Of a stretch of DNA of 64,000 bases, positions 44,335 through 53,384 are shown in pieces (within the stretch, counting starts at the first letter, position 1; every line of letters starts with the position of its first letter). Location: the NCBI RefSeq assembly GCF_003121405.1, contig NZ_QBUY01000002.1, positions 124,001 through 188,000 of the forward strand. The letters run 5' to 3'. A program made the position numbers and the translations under genes. The DNA is from Paraburkholderia sp. C35 (GTDB lineage: Bacteria; Pseudomonadota; Gammaproteobacteria; Burkholderiales; Burkholderiaceae). The notes under the pieces are model-generated. The model made no database searches and had not been told where the DNA came from. It worked only from the letters and a program-made list of their open reading frames with translations.

Positions 44335-44937
44335 TCACCCTTGCCGGATGCTGTTTTCCTGCGATAAGGCTGCCTGCTTGCCAATGGGAAGCGGCGGTTG
44401 ATCTGCGTTCCAGGGTGCCATCGATTCGAACACGCCGTCTCGCCTGATCAAGGCATGAAAGAGCGCGGCAGCCGCATGAATCACGATCAGCGCGAAGAAG
44501 CAGAGCGCGAGGAATCTGTGGGCATTCCAGAGCAAGGTATGAAGCGCATTGCTATGCGGCATGATGTGCGGTAACTGTATGCCGGCCACGACCACGGGAT
44601 AATCCGCGGCGGACAACATTCCCCAGCCAAGAAGAGGAAGCGCGATCATCAGCACATAGAAGGCGAGATGCGACAGATGTGCGGCGAGTTTCATCGGCTG
44701 CGGCATCGATTCCGGCAATGGCGGCGCACCGCGCACCAGCCGCACGGCCAGACGTACCAGCGCAAGCAGCAAAATCACCACGCCAAGTGGCTTATGGACG
44801 GACACCAGCGTTAGATAGTCGGGCCGGATACTCGACACCATGCCGACACCTATAAAAAGCATCGCGAGAATGCAGATCGCCATGATCCAATGGAGTGCGC
44901 GTTGTAGCGGCGTAAAGCGGGTATCGGAAGCGCTCAT
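44335..44937 (-). CDS. Cytochrome b561 family protein
   Basis: 200 residues with four transmembrane helices and conserved heme-ligand His residues: H16 in LQRALHWIMA, H48 in VSVHKPLGV, and later His in LLWNAHRFLAL and IVIHAAAALFHALI. Diheme cytochromes b561 move electrons from quinol to periplasmic partners (family knowledge). Its start overlaps the stop of the catalase-like gene by 4 nt (ATGA). This coupling suggests it feeds electrons to that membrane-anchored peroxidase. Confidence 0.9.
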   Translation of the reverse strand: MSASDTRFTPLQRALHWIMAICILAMLFIGVGMVSSIRPDYLTLVSVHKPLGVVILLLALVRLAVRLVRGAPPLPESMPQPMKLAAHLSHLAFYVLMIALPLLGWGMLSAADYPVVVAGIQLPHIMPHSNALHTLLWNAHRFLALCFFALIVIHAAAALFHALIRRDGVFESMAPWNADQPPLPIGKQAALSQENSIRQG

Positions 44938-45995
44938 TGTGCAGATCCTCGCGCGGCAGTGTGCGGATAGAACTTGTCTTCAGCCGTTCTGCGGTTGAAC
45001 GACACGGAATACGCGGCTGAACGCGCAGCGGGAAATGGATCATCCGACACATGCATGCCCGACGGAAGAACCGTCGGATCGAAGTTGAGATCTCTGCACG
45101 GTCCATCAGCCTCGGGCTCGATTGCACTCACCACCAGTGTGCCCGCCGTCACCTTGCGACGATCGTCCGGCCACGCCTTGCTCGGGTCGGCAGTGGGATC
45201 GCCGGGATTGGCCACGGTGACGATCATTGTCCATCGCTGCGGCGCGTTAGTGACTCGTTGCGTGATGTCAGTGTCGAGAAAATCAGGTGCGCGCTGTTTC
45301 AGTTCATCGGCGGACAAGGTTTGCGGCGTTGCTTCCGGTACGAAAGACCATCGAACGACGCTGTTCTGTCCTGCCGCGTTGGAAAAGACGAAGCTATTCA
45401 GGCTGTTGAAGCGCTCCTGAGCATAGGAGGCCGTTTTGGGTGTCGTAGTGAGCCATGAATAGAAGGCGGGAAATTCAGGGTGCGCCGCAATGAACTGTTT
45501 CATCGCATTTGGATCGCTCTTGTTTGCAAGTGCCTGCATGAGCGCGTAAAACGCTTCCGGTGTGGCGACAGCAAAAAACGGGGCGTCGATCATTGCCGAA
45601 CGCCATTCGCTGCCATCCGGCGTGACGACACGCAATCCCATGCCGCGTACTGGGACGGCGCCGTCGGCCGCTTTGGCGTCCGCCGTGCCGAGGTTGAAGC
45701 GGCCTGTAACGGGATAAGCGCCGGCGGCAAACATCGGTGCGCTTGAAAGCGCTGCGCCATTGCCGTTGGACTGGAAGGTGCCGGTGAAGCAGATGCCTTT
45801 CGCGTGATTGCGCCGGAAGCCCAAAGCAGGGCCGCCAGGCGGCGCGAGACTGTCGACGAGTTGCGAGGGGCTTATCCGTGCACGCGAGAACCATCCCGAT
45901 GTGTAGATAAAGGCCGCGACTGCCACGATCATCACGATTGCGATCAGGACGATCGACCTGGCGGTGGATGGATTGGAACCCGGTCTGTCATCCAT
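44934..45995 (-). CDS. Membrane-anchored catalase-family peroxidase (SrpA-like)
   Basis: 353 residues: an N-terminal transmembrane anchor (about 15-35), then a minimal catalase core with AKGICFTGTFQSNGN, FNLGTADAKAADG, GMGLRVVTPDG, FYSWLTTTPKTASYAQERFNSLNSF and RWSFVP. The C-terminus contains the AAYSVSFNRR region near the heme Tyr. The length fits the small catalase-related peroxidases rather than full catalases. ATG 45995 precedes the anchor; the frame further upstream is basic and unlikely. It is coupled to cytochrome b561, so quinol-driven peroxide reduction in the periplasm is plausible. Confidence 0.88.
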   Translation of the reverse strand: MDDRPGSNPSTARSIVLIAIVMIVAVAAFIYTSGWFSRARISPSQLVDSLAPPGGPALGFRRNHAKGICFTGTFQSNGNGAALSSAPMFAAGAYPVTGRFNLGTADAKAADGAVPVRGMGLRVVTPDGSEWRSAMIDAPFFAVATPEAFYALMQALANKSDPNAMKQFIAAHPEFPAFYSWLTTTPKTASYAQERFNSLNSFVFSNAAGQNSVVRWSFVPEATPQTLSADELKQRAPDFLDTDITQRVTNAPQRWTMIVTVANPGDPTADPSKAWPDDRRKVTAGTLVVSAIEPEADGPCRDLNFDPTVLPSGMHVSDDPFPAARSAAYSVSFNRRTAEDKFYPHTAARGSAQ

Positions 45996-46475
45996 GGCTG
46001 TTCCCGCTGACGGGTTGAAACATGGGTAGCGGTGTGAAAGCACCGCCGTCCGCTGTGGATCCGCGCGCGATCCTGTTGCGATGAAGCTAATTGAAGTACT
46101 CGAAAGATGCCGTTTGCAGTGCGCATTCGATAAACATGCAAAGTGAAAACGAACAACGCAAGCACACATGCATCGGATGCGCTGAACGCCGCGAATACCT
46201 GCGTATGCAACTAACCGTCTGTCGATCTGTCTTCCCCCGACAACCATCAAATACGGCTCTGTAACGCAGGATGGACGGACCTGATCCCTTACGCAGGGCA
46301 TTCAGGCAATTCACCACGATTAACCTGGATTAACTAACCTGTGCGGATACTTTGCAGTAACGTTTGCATGCGTTTTGACTCGGCCGCGCGTCGTTTGAAA
46401 ACGAAAAACGGGGGAAATGAAAAGCGCTAGTCGTGAGCAACGACTAAGGCCAGTGCGGGTTGAATCGGGGAGACA
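45996..46475. other. Long intergenic region before the transposase-like gene
   Basis: 480 bp between divergent genes. It contains a 7-bp inverted repeat with a 5-nt loop (TAGTCGT/ACGACTA, 46428-46446), 29 bp before the rightward gene. An A-rich stretch at 46395-46425 could be a promoter. No ORF with a ribosome binding site was found. Confidence 0.4.
46428..46446. repeat. Inverted repeat TAGTCGT-GAGCA-ACGACTA
   Basis: Perfect 7-bp arms and a 5-nt loop just upstream of the transposase-like ORF. It could be an operator, a small hairpin in the leader, or a remnant of an element end. I saw no matching copy on the far side of the ORF that would define an insertion sequence. Confidence 0.35.
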
Positions 46476-46793
46476 ATGACAGGAAGGCGAAAGTCCTTGG
46501 CAATACCGCTGACAGATGCGGAATGGGCGCGCGTAGCGCCCATCTTCGCCGATGAAGCAAAGGCAGGGACGGGCAGCCGCAAGCGAAACCCAAGAGCGAT
46601 TCTGGACGCCATTCTATGGGTCGAATTGAACGACGAAAGCTGGAAGCGCCTGCCGTCGAGCTTTCCGCCCATGCAGACCTGCTATGGACGTTACCTTCAA
46701 TGGAAGCGCGAAGGCACACTCCAGCGATGTTTCGAAGCGTTAGGCTTATGCCGTCCCGGGGAAGATGGAACAGCGTGCGGATCACAAGAGTGA
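46476..46793 (+). CDS. Orphan IS5-type transposase N-terminal domain protein (DUF4096-like)
   Basis: 105 residues matching the N-terminal domain of IS5-family transposases: PLTDAEWARVAPIF, then NPRAILDAILWVELNDESWKRLPSSFPPMQTCYGRYLQWKREGTL. The DDE catalytic domain is absent. The ORF stops normally, and the next 127 bp lead into a histidine kinase gene. No terminal inverted repeats or target duplication were seen. It may be a transposase remnant or a domesticated DNA-binding protein, which occurs as a stand-alone gene in Burkholderia. ATG 46476 follows GGGGAGACA. Confidence 0.75.
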   Translation: MTGRRKSLAIPLTDAEWARVAPIFADEAKAGTGSRKRNPRAILDAILWVELNDESWKRLPSSFPPMQTCYGRYLQWKREGTLQRCFEALGLCRPGEDGTACGSQE

Positions 46794-46920
46794 ACACGCT
46801 TCGCGTGAGTGATCCGATACAGACTTGAACTGGGCGGCAAACGGGACCCAGTATTCTTTATTCAGGCACTCGTGGCATTATCGTTCCGTGCTTGCGAAGA
46901 GCGTGGTCCCGGAGATAAGT

Positions 46921-48738
46921 GTGGGAACCCTTGGGTCGTCCGAAGCGAGGAGTCGATGGTTCTATCTGATCGCACTCTGGATTGGCGGGTGTGCGATCGT
47001 CGGGCTGATCGCATGGATATGCCTGCGTCTTCAGCTACAGCTCGCGACGGCCGGTTTCTGCATGCTGATAGCGATCGTGTTGCTGTCCCTGCTGGATAGC
47101 TTCATCTCTTCGGCGATCTTCTCGGTTGCGGGCGCGCTTTTGCTCAATGTCTGCTTTACGCCTCCTATCTTCAGCTTTGCAATTGCAAAGACGGCAGATC
47201 TGCTGCCGCTTCTCACCTTTCTCGTTACTTCGATTGCGGTTACATCGCTGGTCAGGGAAATCAGGCGCGCCGAGCAGATTCAGCGGGAGCAGGCCCGCTT
47301 GCTGAATCAGACGCACGATGCCGTGTTCGTGCGAGACATCGACGGCGTCATCCGCTACTGGAATCAGTCTGCGGAAGATCTGTACGGATGGCGGCGTGAC
47401 GAGGCAGTCGGTAAATCCGCCGACACCTTGCTGAAGATCGTCTACCCGATGGCGCGGGACCGGCTGCAACAGGCGTTGTTCGAGAATGGCCACTGGAATG
47501 GCGAACTGGTTCATACCAGACGCGACGGAACGCAAGTCGTCGTCAGCAGCCGAGGGACCTTGCAGCGCGACGATCAAGGACAGCCGCGCACGATACTGGA
47601 GACCGCCAACGACATCACCGACCGCAAGCGCGCCGAGGAAACAATCAGGAAAAGCCAGGCGCAGTTTCTCGAAGAGGTTCAACGACTGAGTCGCACAGGC
47701 AGCCTCGGCTGGACGATTGAAGCGGGCGAAGTCTTCTGGTCGGCGCAAGCGTACCGGATCTTCGAGCAGGACATGTCTGTTGCGCCAACCATCGGGATCA
47801 TGCGCGAACGCGTTCATCCCGACGATCTGCCTGTCTTCGACACGATGGTTGCGCGGATCGAAGCGGGCGACAGCAGTCTCGATGTCGAGTACCGGTTGCG
47901 TTTCCCGGAAAGTCGTATCAAGTATCTCCGGATCATTGGTCATGCCGTTGAGATGCATGACGCGCGCCGGCAATTCGTCGGAGCGGTGATGGACATCACC
48001 GAGGCGCGACAGGCCGACATGAGGTTGCGTCGACTGGAAAGCGATCTCGCGAGGACGAGTCGAATCACCGTGCTTGCCGAGTTGAGCGCTTCGATCGCGC
48101 ATGAAGTCGGGCAGCCGCTGACAGCCGTGGTGGTCAATGGCGATGTATGCCTGGGATGGTTGCAACGGGCGCCGTTGAATGTCGGCGAGGTGGAACGGCT
48201 TGTCGTGCGAATGCGGGAGGACGCCACCCGTGCCGCGGATATTGTGCGCAGAGTCAGACGATTGGTGAAAGGCACGCCGCCTGATCCCGTATCGATCGAC
48301 GTCAAAGGTTTATTCCAGGAAGTACTGACATTTCTACGGCCGGAACTCGAAATGCACGGATGCAGTGTATTGACGGACATCGCACGTGATGCTTCTGCCG
48401 TGGCTGGCGACCGGATTCAGTTGCAACAGGTGCTCGTCAATCTCACCACGAATGCGCTACAAGCGATGGCCCAGGTATCGGCGAAACACCATCTGGTTCT
48501 TGAAGCAAGACCCGGTGAGTCTGCACGCGTGATTCTCTCAGTGCGGGACAACGGTCCTGGTATTAGCGAAGAACATTTACCACATCTGTTCGATGCTTTC
48601 TTCACTACACGGACGGACGGCATGGGAATGGGTCTCGCCATTGCTGCGTCGATTGTCGAGGCGCATGGCGGGCGCTTATGGGCAGTGAATAATACTGAAG
48701 GCGGCTCCACGTTCAGCTTCACGCTGAAAGCGGCTTGA
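46921..48738 (+). CDS. Membrane sensor histidine kinase with DUF4118-like helices and two PAS domains
   Basis: 605 residues. It has four N-terminal transmembrane helices (about 12-115) like the KdpD/DUF4118 module, a first PAS (about 130-245), a second PAS (about 255-370), H-box AHEVGQP with His394, and an ATPase domain (DRIQLQQVLVNLTTNALQAM, DNGPGIS, GMGMGLAIAASIVEAHGG). I chose GTG 46921 because GGAGATAA lies just upstream; a TTG at 46825 would add 32 residues. It is an orphan with no response regulator next to it. Its catalytic core resembles the kinase ends of the 28781 and 12814 proteins. Confidence 0.88.
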   Translation: MGTLGSSEARSRWFYLIALWIGGCAIVGLIAWICLRLQLQLATAGFCMLIAIVLLSLLDSFISSAIFSVAGALLLNVCFTPPIFSFAIAKTADLLPLLTFLVTSIAVTSLVREIRRAEQIQREQARLLNQTHDAVFVRDIDGVIRYWNQSAEDLYGWRRDEAVGKSADTLLKIVYPMARDRLQQALFENGHWNGELVHTRRDGTQVVVSSRGTLQRDDQGQPRTILETANDITDRKRAEETIRKSQAQFLEEVQRLSRTGSLGWTIEAGEVFWSAQAYRIFEQDMSVAPTIGIMRERVHPDDLPVFDTMVARIEAGDSSLDVEYRLRFPESRIKYLRIIGHAVEMHDARRQFVGAVMDITEARQADMRLRRLESDLARTSRITVLAELSASIAHEVGQPLTAVVVNGDVCLGWLQRAPLNVGEVERLVVRMREDATRAADIVRRVRRLVKGTPPDPVSIDVKGLFQEVLTFLRPELEMHGCSVLTDIARDASAVAGDRIQLQQVLVNLTTNALQAMAQVSAKHHLVLEARPGESARVILSVRDNGPGISEEHLPHLFDAFFTTRTDGMGMGLAIAASIVEAHGGRLWAVNNTEGGSTFSFTLKAA

Positions 48739-48771
48739 GTGCATCGCAGATACGATTCGAGCGATACGGTT

Positions 48772-51384
48772 TCAGCCCGCTTGCGCTGTCGATTTCAGCT
48801 GCGTTACGCGCGGCCGTCCCATCAGCACGGGCTGAAAGATCACTGCACCAACCAACGTCGATATCAGCGATAACGCCAGCAGGGCGCCGAGGCTCGATGT
48901 CCCAGGATGATGCGAGAACCACAGGCTGCCGAATGCGGCGCCCGTCGTGCCTGCGCTGAACACCACCGCATAGGTCAGACTGGATTCAAGCAGACGCGTT
49001 TCGCCGCCGCGCCATGCGATCACGTAATAGATCTTGAATGCGACGCCAACGCCTAGCATGAGCGGCAACGCAATGATGTTGGCGAAATTCAGTTCGAGTC
49101 CCAATGCAACGGATAACTCAAGCGTCAGCAGTGCGGAGACCAGTAAGGGAACGATAGTCCGAAGGATGTCGTCGACCCGGCGCAGTGCAAACCACAGAAT
49201 GATAACGATCGATACCAATGCATATCCGCTTGCCTGAAGAAAGGCTTTGATGACCAGATCGGCGGAGTACAGAATCGATATGGGGCCGCCAATTGCATTG
49301 GGTTCGGCGACTCGCACGGCCTTGGCGAATCGTCGCAGCATCGCGTCGTCGTTTGGATCGGTGCCCGGCAGTACTTTGGGCGAAATCTCGACAATGCTCT
49401 TGCCATCGGCGGCGATCCAGTCTTTTGCGATGCTGGGCGGCAAATTGGTGCTGGTAATTTCCGCGGGCGCCAGCAACATCGCCAGTTGCTGGAGTGCGAT
49501 TTTCAAAGGCGCAGTCATCGCATAGTCAGCGCCGTCCCGCATGGCACTCGGAGCGTTGGCGAGTTTGGTCAGCGTTTGTGCAAGATGTTTTGCTTCGGCG
49601 GCGCCGGGTCCAGGATGATCGTCGGCGGCTAACGAAAGTTGACTGGCGGCGCGCTTCAGCGCGTCTACCCGTATGGCATCGCTTACAGCGGGAGAGGGCG
49701 ATTGCGAGAGGATCGGCTGCAAGACCTGAGCTGCACTGGCGATCAGCTTGAGTTTCTCGGGTTGATCGGTCGGAATGAACGTTGTCAGCGTGACCGTTCT
49801 GCCCACTTCAGGAAGTTTCGAGAGCCGGGCGGCGATCGAATCTGCGTCTTTCAGTGAATCCGCCATCACGCGAACATTGTTGACGCCCATTTCTGGAGAG
49901 TCGCGCAGCGCGAGCAGCGTCGCCATCGATTCCGTATGCGGGTCCTTCAGGTGCAACGGATTGAAATCGAAGCGCAAATGGAACAACAGCGGCAATGCAC
50001 CAATGATGACGCACGCTGCCACGATCAACATAGGTTTGCGATTTCGGTCGAGGAAATCGTCCACTTTCGCAAGTTGCGGAAAGCCGGGCGAGACCTTCTC
50101 TTCATGTGGGCGGAACACTCGGATCAACGCGGGCAGCAGCGTGACGCTCGTCAGCTACGCGACAACCATACCGACGCCCGCAATCTTGCCCAGTTCCGAA
50201 CCGCCACGATAAGCCGTGGGGATGAACGAAAAGAAACTCACGGCCACGGCAATCGCAGCGAGGCGCAAGCGCGCACCCAATGTGTGTGCCGTGTTGACCA
50301 GCGCCGTCAGCAGGCGCGGATCCCTGAATCGCTGCTCCCGATACCTGACAGTGAACTGAACGCCGAAATCGACACCCAGACCAACGAAGAGAACCATGAA
50401 GGCGACGGAGATCATATTAAACGCGCCCACCATCATCAGGCCGATTGCGGCCGTCACGAGCAGGCCGACAATCAGCGTAATGAACACGGCAAGCACGAGC
50501 TTGAATGATCTGAGCGCACCCCAGAGAATGCACAGCACGACGAGAAACGTCACGATGCCATTGAATGCGGCGCCATCCTGAACCGAAGCGAATTCATCGT
50601 CGGCGAGGGGTTGTTCGCCCGTGAGCCGAACGCGCGCGTCGAACTTGCCACTCAGATTCAACGACGCCGCCGTTGCGCGTATCACTTCCGTCGCACTGCC
50701 GCCCGCTCTGAGTGACGCGTAATCCAGCACCGGCTGCACGAGTACGAAGGCGCGGGCGGGCAGCTTCAGATGTGGATCCGCCACTGCACGCCATGAAAAT
50801 ACAGCAGGATGCCCGGCCTCCACGCGATCCAGTACGCTGGCGCTGCGTTCGAGCAACGGCGCCATCTCGCTCAGCTTGACCTGTCCCAGTTGCAGCGGAA
50901 GCAACAGCGTGGTGGTGAGCAGATTGGCGAGACCGGTCAGGCTCGGATCGTGAGCCAGCGCGTTGAGTAGCGGACGTGCCTGAACCAGTTGCGCAGTCGT
51001 CGATTGAACGTCGTGTACGGGAAGAAACAGCAGGCCGTTGTGTTCGAAGAACGATCCGCCCGTCGGCAGTGTGACGGAGACGAACTGGCGGGTGTCTTTT
51101 CTGAGCGCGTCTGCAAGATCCGTGGCGGCGGCATCGGCGAATTCAGGCGCGTTTGCTTCGACGACCACCAGAATGGATCCGCCTCGTTGCGGAAAGGCAC
51201 GATCCATCGAAGTCGACAATGCGCGCCATCGTTTATCGACGGTCAGCAGACGGTCGGTATCCGTGTTGATCTTGAAGTGATGGACGACGTAATAGCCGCT
51301 CAGGACCGAGAGGACGAGTGAAAGCGCCATCACGCTAATCCGGTGACGCATGGACCACAACACGATGCTGACGACCGACGTCAT
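48772..51384 (-). pseudogene. hpnN: Hopanoid transporter HpnN (RND family) with in-frame TAG at codon 410
   Basis: The open frame covers 870 codons, the normal length of HpnN, an RND-superfamily inner-membrane protein that moves hopanoids to the outer membrane. A single TAG (50157-50155) splits it: ...[28 protein letters not shown]... Both sides are in the same frame and well conserved in character, and Tyr is typical at that position. The stop lies within the sixth transmembrane helix, so the two pieces are unlikely to assemble. The start ATG 51384 precedes TM1 ([21 protein letters not shown]). A TAC-to-TAG change or a base error would explain it. No other hopanoid genes are in the window. 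Confidence 0.85.
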
Positions 51385-51673
51385 GACGGTGCACAGATAC
51401 GCAGGTGAGGGAAGACACAGTGTAGCGGAGATAGTCCAAACGCGATGTCGAGCGGTTGCTTTGGCAATCGGTACACCCGTTGCCAGATCGGACGTCTTGC
51501 GTAGAAGCACGCGATGCCCGCAACGTCGTGGGAATTGAATTAGCTTTGCGCTACGGGAACGGTCGTGAACGGCGCGCGGCAGCGCTGCTTCGATGCATCT
51601 TTACCGGCCTACCCATCGACGGCTGTCTTTCCGCAGATAGTCAAACCCGATCCACATGCACGTAGAGGACGAG

Positions 51674-52090
51674 ATGCCACGATCCTGTGAAAGCCTGACG
51701 CTGGAGGATGCAAAGCTGATGTTGTCGGCGGCAGAAGCAAAGGCGCGCAGTCTGGGAATCGCCTACAACATCGCCGTGGTCGATTCGGGTGCGCGGTTGA
51801 TCGCTTTCGCGCGCCAGGATGGCGCGCTGATCGGCAGTATCGATCTCGCCATCGACAAAGCCATCACCGCGAGGATTTTCGACAAGCCGACTTCCGATCT
51901 GGCAGCGCTCGCGCAGTCAGGCAAGCCGCTATACGGTATTCAGCAGAGCAATGACGGCACCGTGGTGATCTTCGGCGGCGGCATTCCCGTCTTCCACGGG
52001 GGGACGATCGTCGGCGCTGTGGGTGCCAGCGCAGGGACGGTTGAACAGGACATAGAAGTTGCCGAGGCCGCGATCGCAGCGCTATGGTAA
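51674..52090 (+). CDS. GlcG/HbpS-type heme-binding family protein
   Basis: 138 residues of the PduO-C/GlcG/HbpS fold: LTLEDAKLMLSAAEAKARSLGIAYNIAVVDSGARLIAFARQDGA, KAITARIF, and the Gly-rich IFGGGIPVFHGGTIVGAVGASAGTVEQD with a C-terminal helix. Members bind heme or corrinoids or act as subunits of unknown function (family knowledge). ATG 51674 has AGAGGACG upstream; ATG 51656 is an alternative. It precedes an SDR-like gene by 36 bp and may share its transcript. Confidence 0.85.
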   Translation: MPRSCESLTLEDAKLMLSAAEAKARSLGIAYNIAVVDSGARLIAFARQDGALIGSIDLAIDKAITARIFDKPTSDLAALAQSGKPLYGIQQSNDGTVVIFGGGIPVFHGGTIVGAVGASAGTVEQDIEVAEAAIAALW

Positions 52091-52126
52091 TCGGCATCGC
52101 GCAAGCCAAGCCAGGGAGTCAGATTC

Positions 52127-52762
52127 GTGAGTACGTTATTGATCGGAGCAACGGGGCGCACGGGCCGGCTGGTCGCGGAAAAATTACACGATGCAGGTCT
52201 GCCGTTTCGCGCGATGATCCGCAACGCGGCGAAACATGCTGAATTTGAGCGGCTGGGTGCTCAAACGGTGGTGGCGGACCTGGCGGCAGATTTTTCGCAT
52301 GCGTTCGGCAACGCGGACACGGTGATCTACGCGGCCGGTTCTGCGGAGACGGAAGGCGCGGAGCAGGAACGCCTGATCGACCGTGATGCGGTGATGAAGT
52401 CCGCGGACTATGCAAAGCAGCATGGCGCGCGGCTGTTCGTGGTGGTCAGCGCGTTGCTCGCTTACGACCCGGAGCATTCGCCGCAAGCACTGCGCCATTA
52501 CTCGGAGATGAAACGCGAATCCGATGATTACGTGGTGGCAAGCGGTATCGATTACCTCATCTTGCGCCCCGGCAGACTGACATCGGACCCAGCGGCGGGA
52601 ACGATCGAGATCGTTTCACATGCGGGAGGATCGCTCGCTCCCGTGACGCGGGAAGATGTCGCCCTTGTCGTGCTCGAGGCGCTCAAGGCAAAACTGACAA
52701 ACCGGATAATCGGATTTGCGGGTGGCGCAAAGCCGATACGCGATGCGCTTCAGCATGCGTGA
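52127..52762 (+). CDS. NAD(P)-binding atypical SDR (NmrA/SDR_a5-like)
   Basis: 211 residues with a Rossmann loop at the very N-terminus (LLIGATGRTGRLVAEKL), a conserved FRAMIRNAAKHAEFERLGAQTVVADL segment and VIYAAGSAETEG. It lacks the usual YxxxK catalytic motif in a clear form, fitting the atypical NAD(P)H-binding group used as sensors or epimerase-like enzymes. It starts at GTG 52127. It probably forms a small operon with the GlcG-like gene before it and the 92-residue protein after it. Confidence 0.87.
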   Translation: MSTLLIGATGRTGRLVAEKLHDAGLPFRAMIRNAAKHAEFERLGAQTVVADLAADFSHAFGNADTVIYAAGSAETEGAEQERLIDRDAVMKSADYAKQHGARLFVVVSALLAYDPEHSPQALRHYSEMKRESDDYVVASGIDYLILRPGRLTSDPAAGTIEIVSHAGGSLAPVTREDVALVVLEALKAKLTNRIIGFAGGAKPIRDALQHA

Positions 52763-52785
52763 AACGCCAGGCTGGAGAAGCTGAC

Positions 52786-53064
52786 ATGGAACGCGCCTAT
52801 CCCTACAAAGGTTACTACATCAAGGTTTGCATCGAAGCGAGCACCGAACCTGTCGTTCTCGGCACGGTGTTGGACGACATCGGTTTCGTCAGCGAGGTGA
52901 AAGTCTTTCGTCCTGGCGCCAACATCCCCATCTTTCCCCCGCTTTGCCTGAGCGAAAACGACGGTCGACGGTTTGAAACGCTTGCTGAAGCGATCCTGAA
53001 CGGTTTCGCAGCAGGACGGCGGCTCGTCGATGAAGCGCCTGTCGCGTCGCTCGCCTCCGAATAG
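52786..53064 (+). CDS. Conserved-looking small protein, function unknown
   Basis: 92 residues, soluble, starting MERAYPYKGYYIKVCIEAS and continuing through a beta-rich core (TVLDDIGFVSEVKVFRPG) to a C-terminal helix ETLAEAILNGFAAGRRLVDE. This looks like a small alpha/beta domain. The family is not recognised. ATG 52786 has GGAGAAG upstream. It is 23 bp after the SDR gene, so co-transcription is likely. Confidence 0.65.
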   Translation: MERAYPYKGYYIKVCIEASTEPVVLGTVLDDIGFVSEVKVFRPGANIPIFPPLCLSENDGRRFETLAEAILNGFAAGRRLVDEAPVASLASE

Positions 53065-53384
53065 TGCACCGCGCATACCGCGCACGCCAGACACAGTCGA
53101 ACCGGTCAAGTAAATCGTCGTTAATGTTTCGGTGCAGACGCGTCGCTCCGGGCGCATCTGCAATTAACGCGACTCTTTTCGGTGTGTTTGTTAGTCTTTA
53201 CTCAAGAACATTTCCATGCGCGCGCCTCGGGGGCAGACAGGCAGTGCGTGCCCGCCACGAAAGCGACCAGTCAGGTCGAAAAGAAACGGGCGCGAGTCGA
53301 TCCTGAATGTGCTGAATCTCCATCGGCGCGACATTTACGGCGATTTACTCTGTAACGTATTGAGAACCCCCTCGGTAAATTGAC
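53065..53384. other. Intergenic region before the winged-helix ATPase regulator
   Basis: 320 bp. It holds a nested inverted repeat (53119-53169, listed separately). No ORF is supported, and the ribosome binding site before GTG 53385 is weak. Confidence 0.4.
53119..53175. terminator. Nested inverted repeat, terminator-like or structured leader
   Basis: Outer arms CGTTAAT (53119-53125) and ATTAACG (53163-53169) are perfect. Inner arms GCAGACGCGTC (53134-53144) and GGCGCATCTGC (53151-53161) match at 9 of 11 positions. A short CTCTTTTC follows. It may end the 51674-53064 operon, or it could be an RNA structure upstream of the regulator at 53385. Confidence 0.45.

Noticed and set aside
27512..46325. 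A 13-bp sequence, ACCACGATTAACC, occurs at 27512-27524 and 46313-46325, both intergenic.
   Set aside because: In 64 kb, about 30 pairs of identical 13-mers are expected by chance. The flanks do not match and the neighbouring genes are unrelated.
46476..46793. A complete insertion sequence around the transposase-like ORF.
   Set aside because: No flanking inverted repeats, no DDE domain and no target-site duplication were found.
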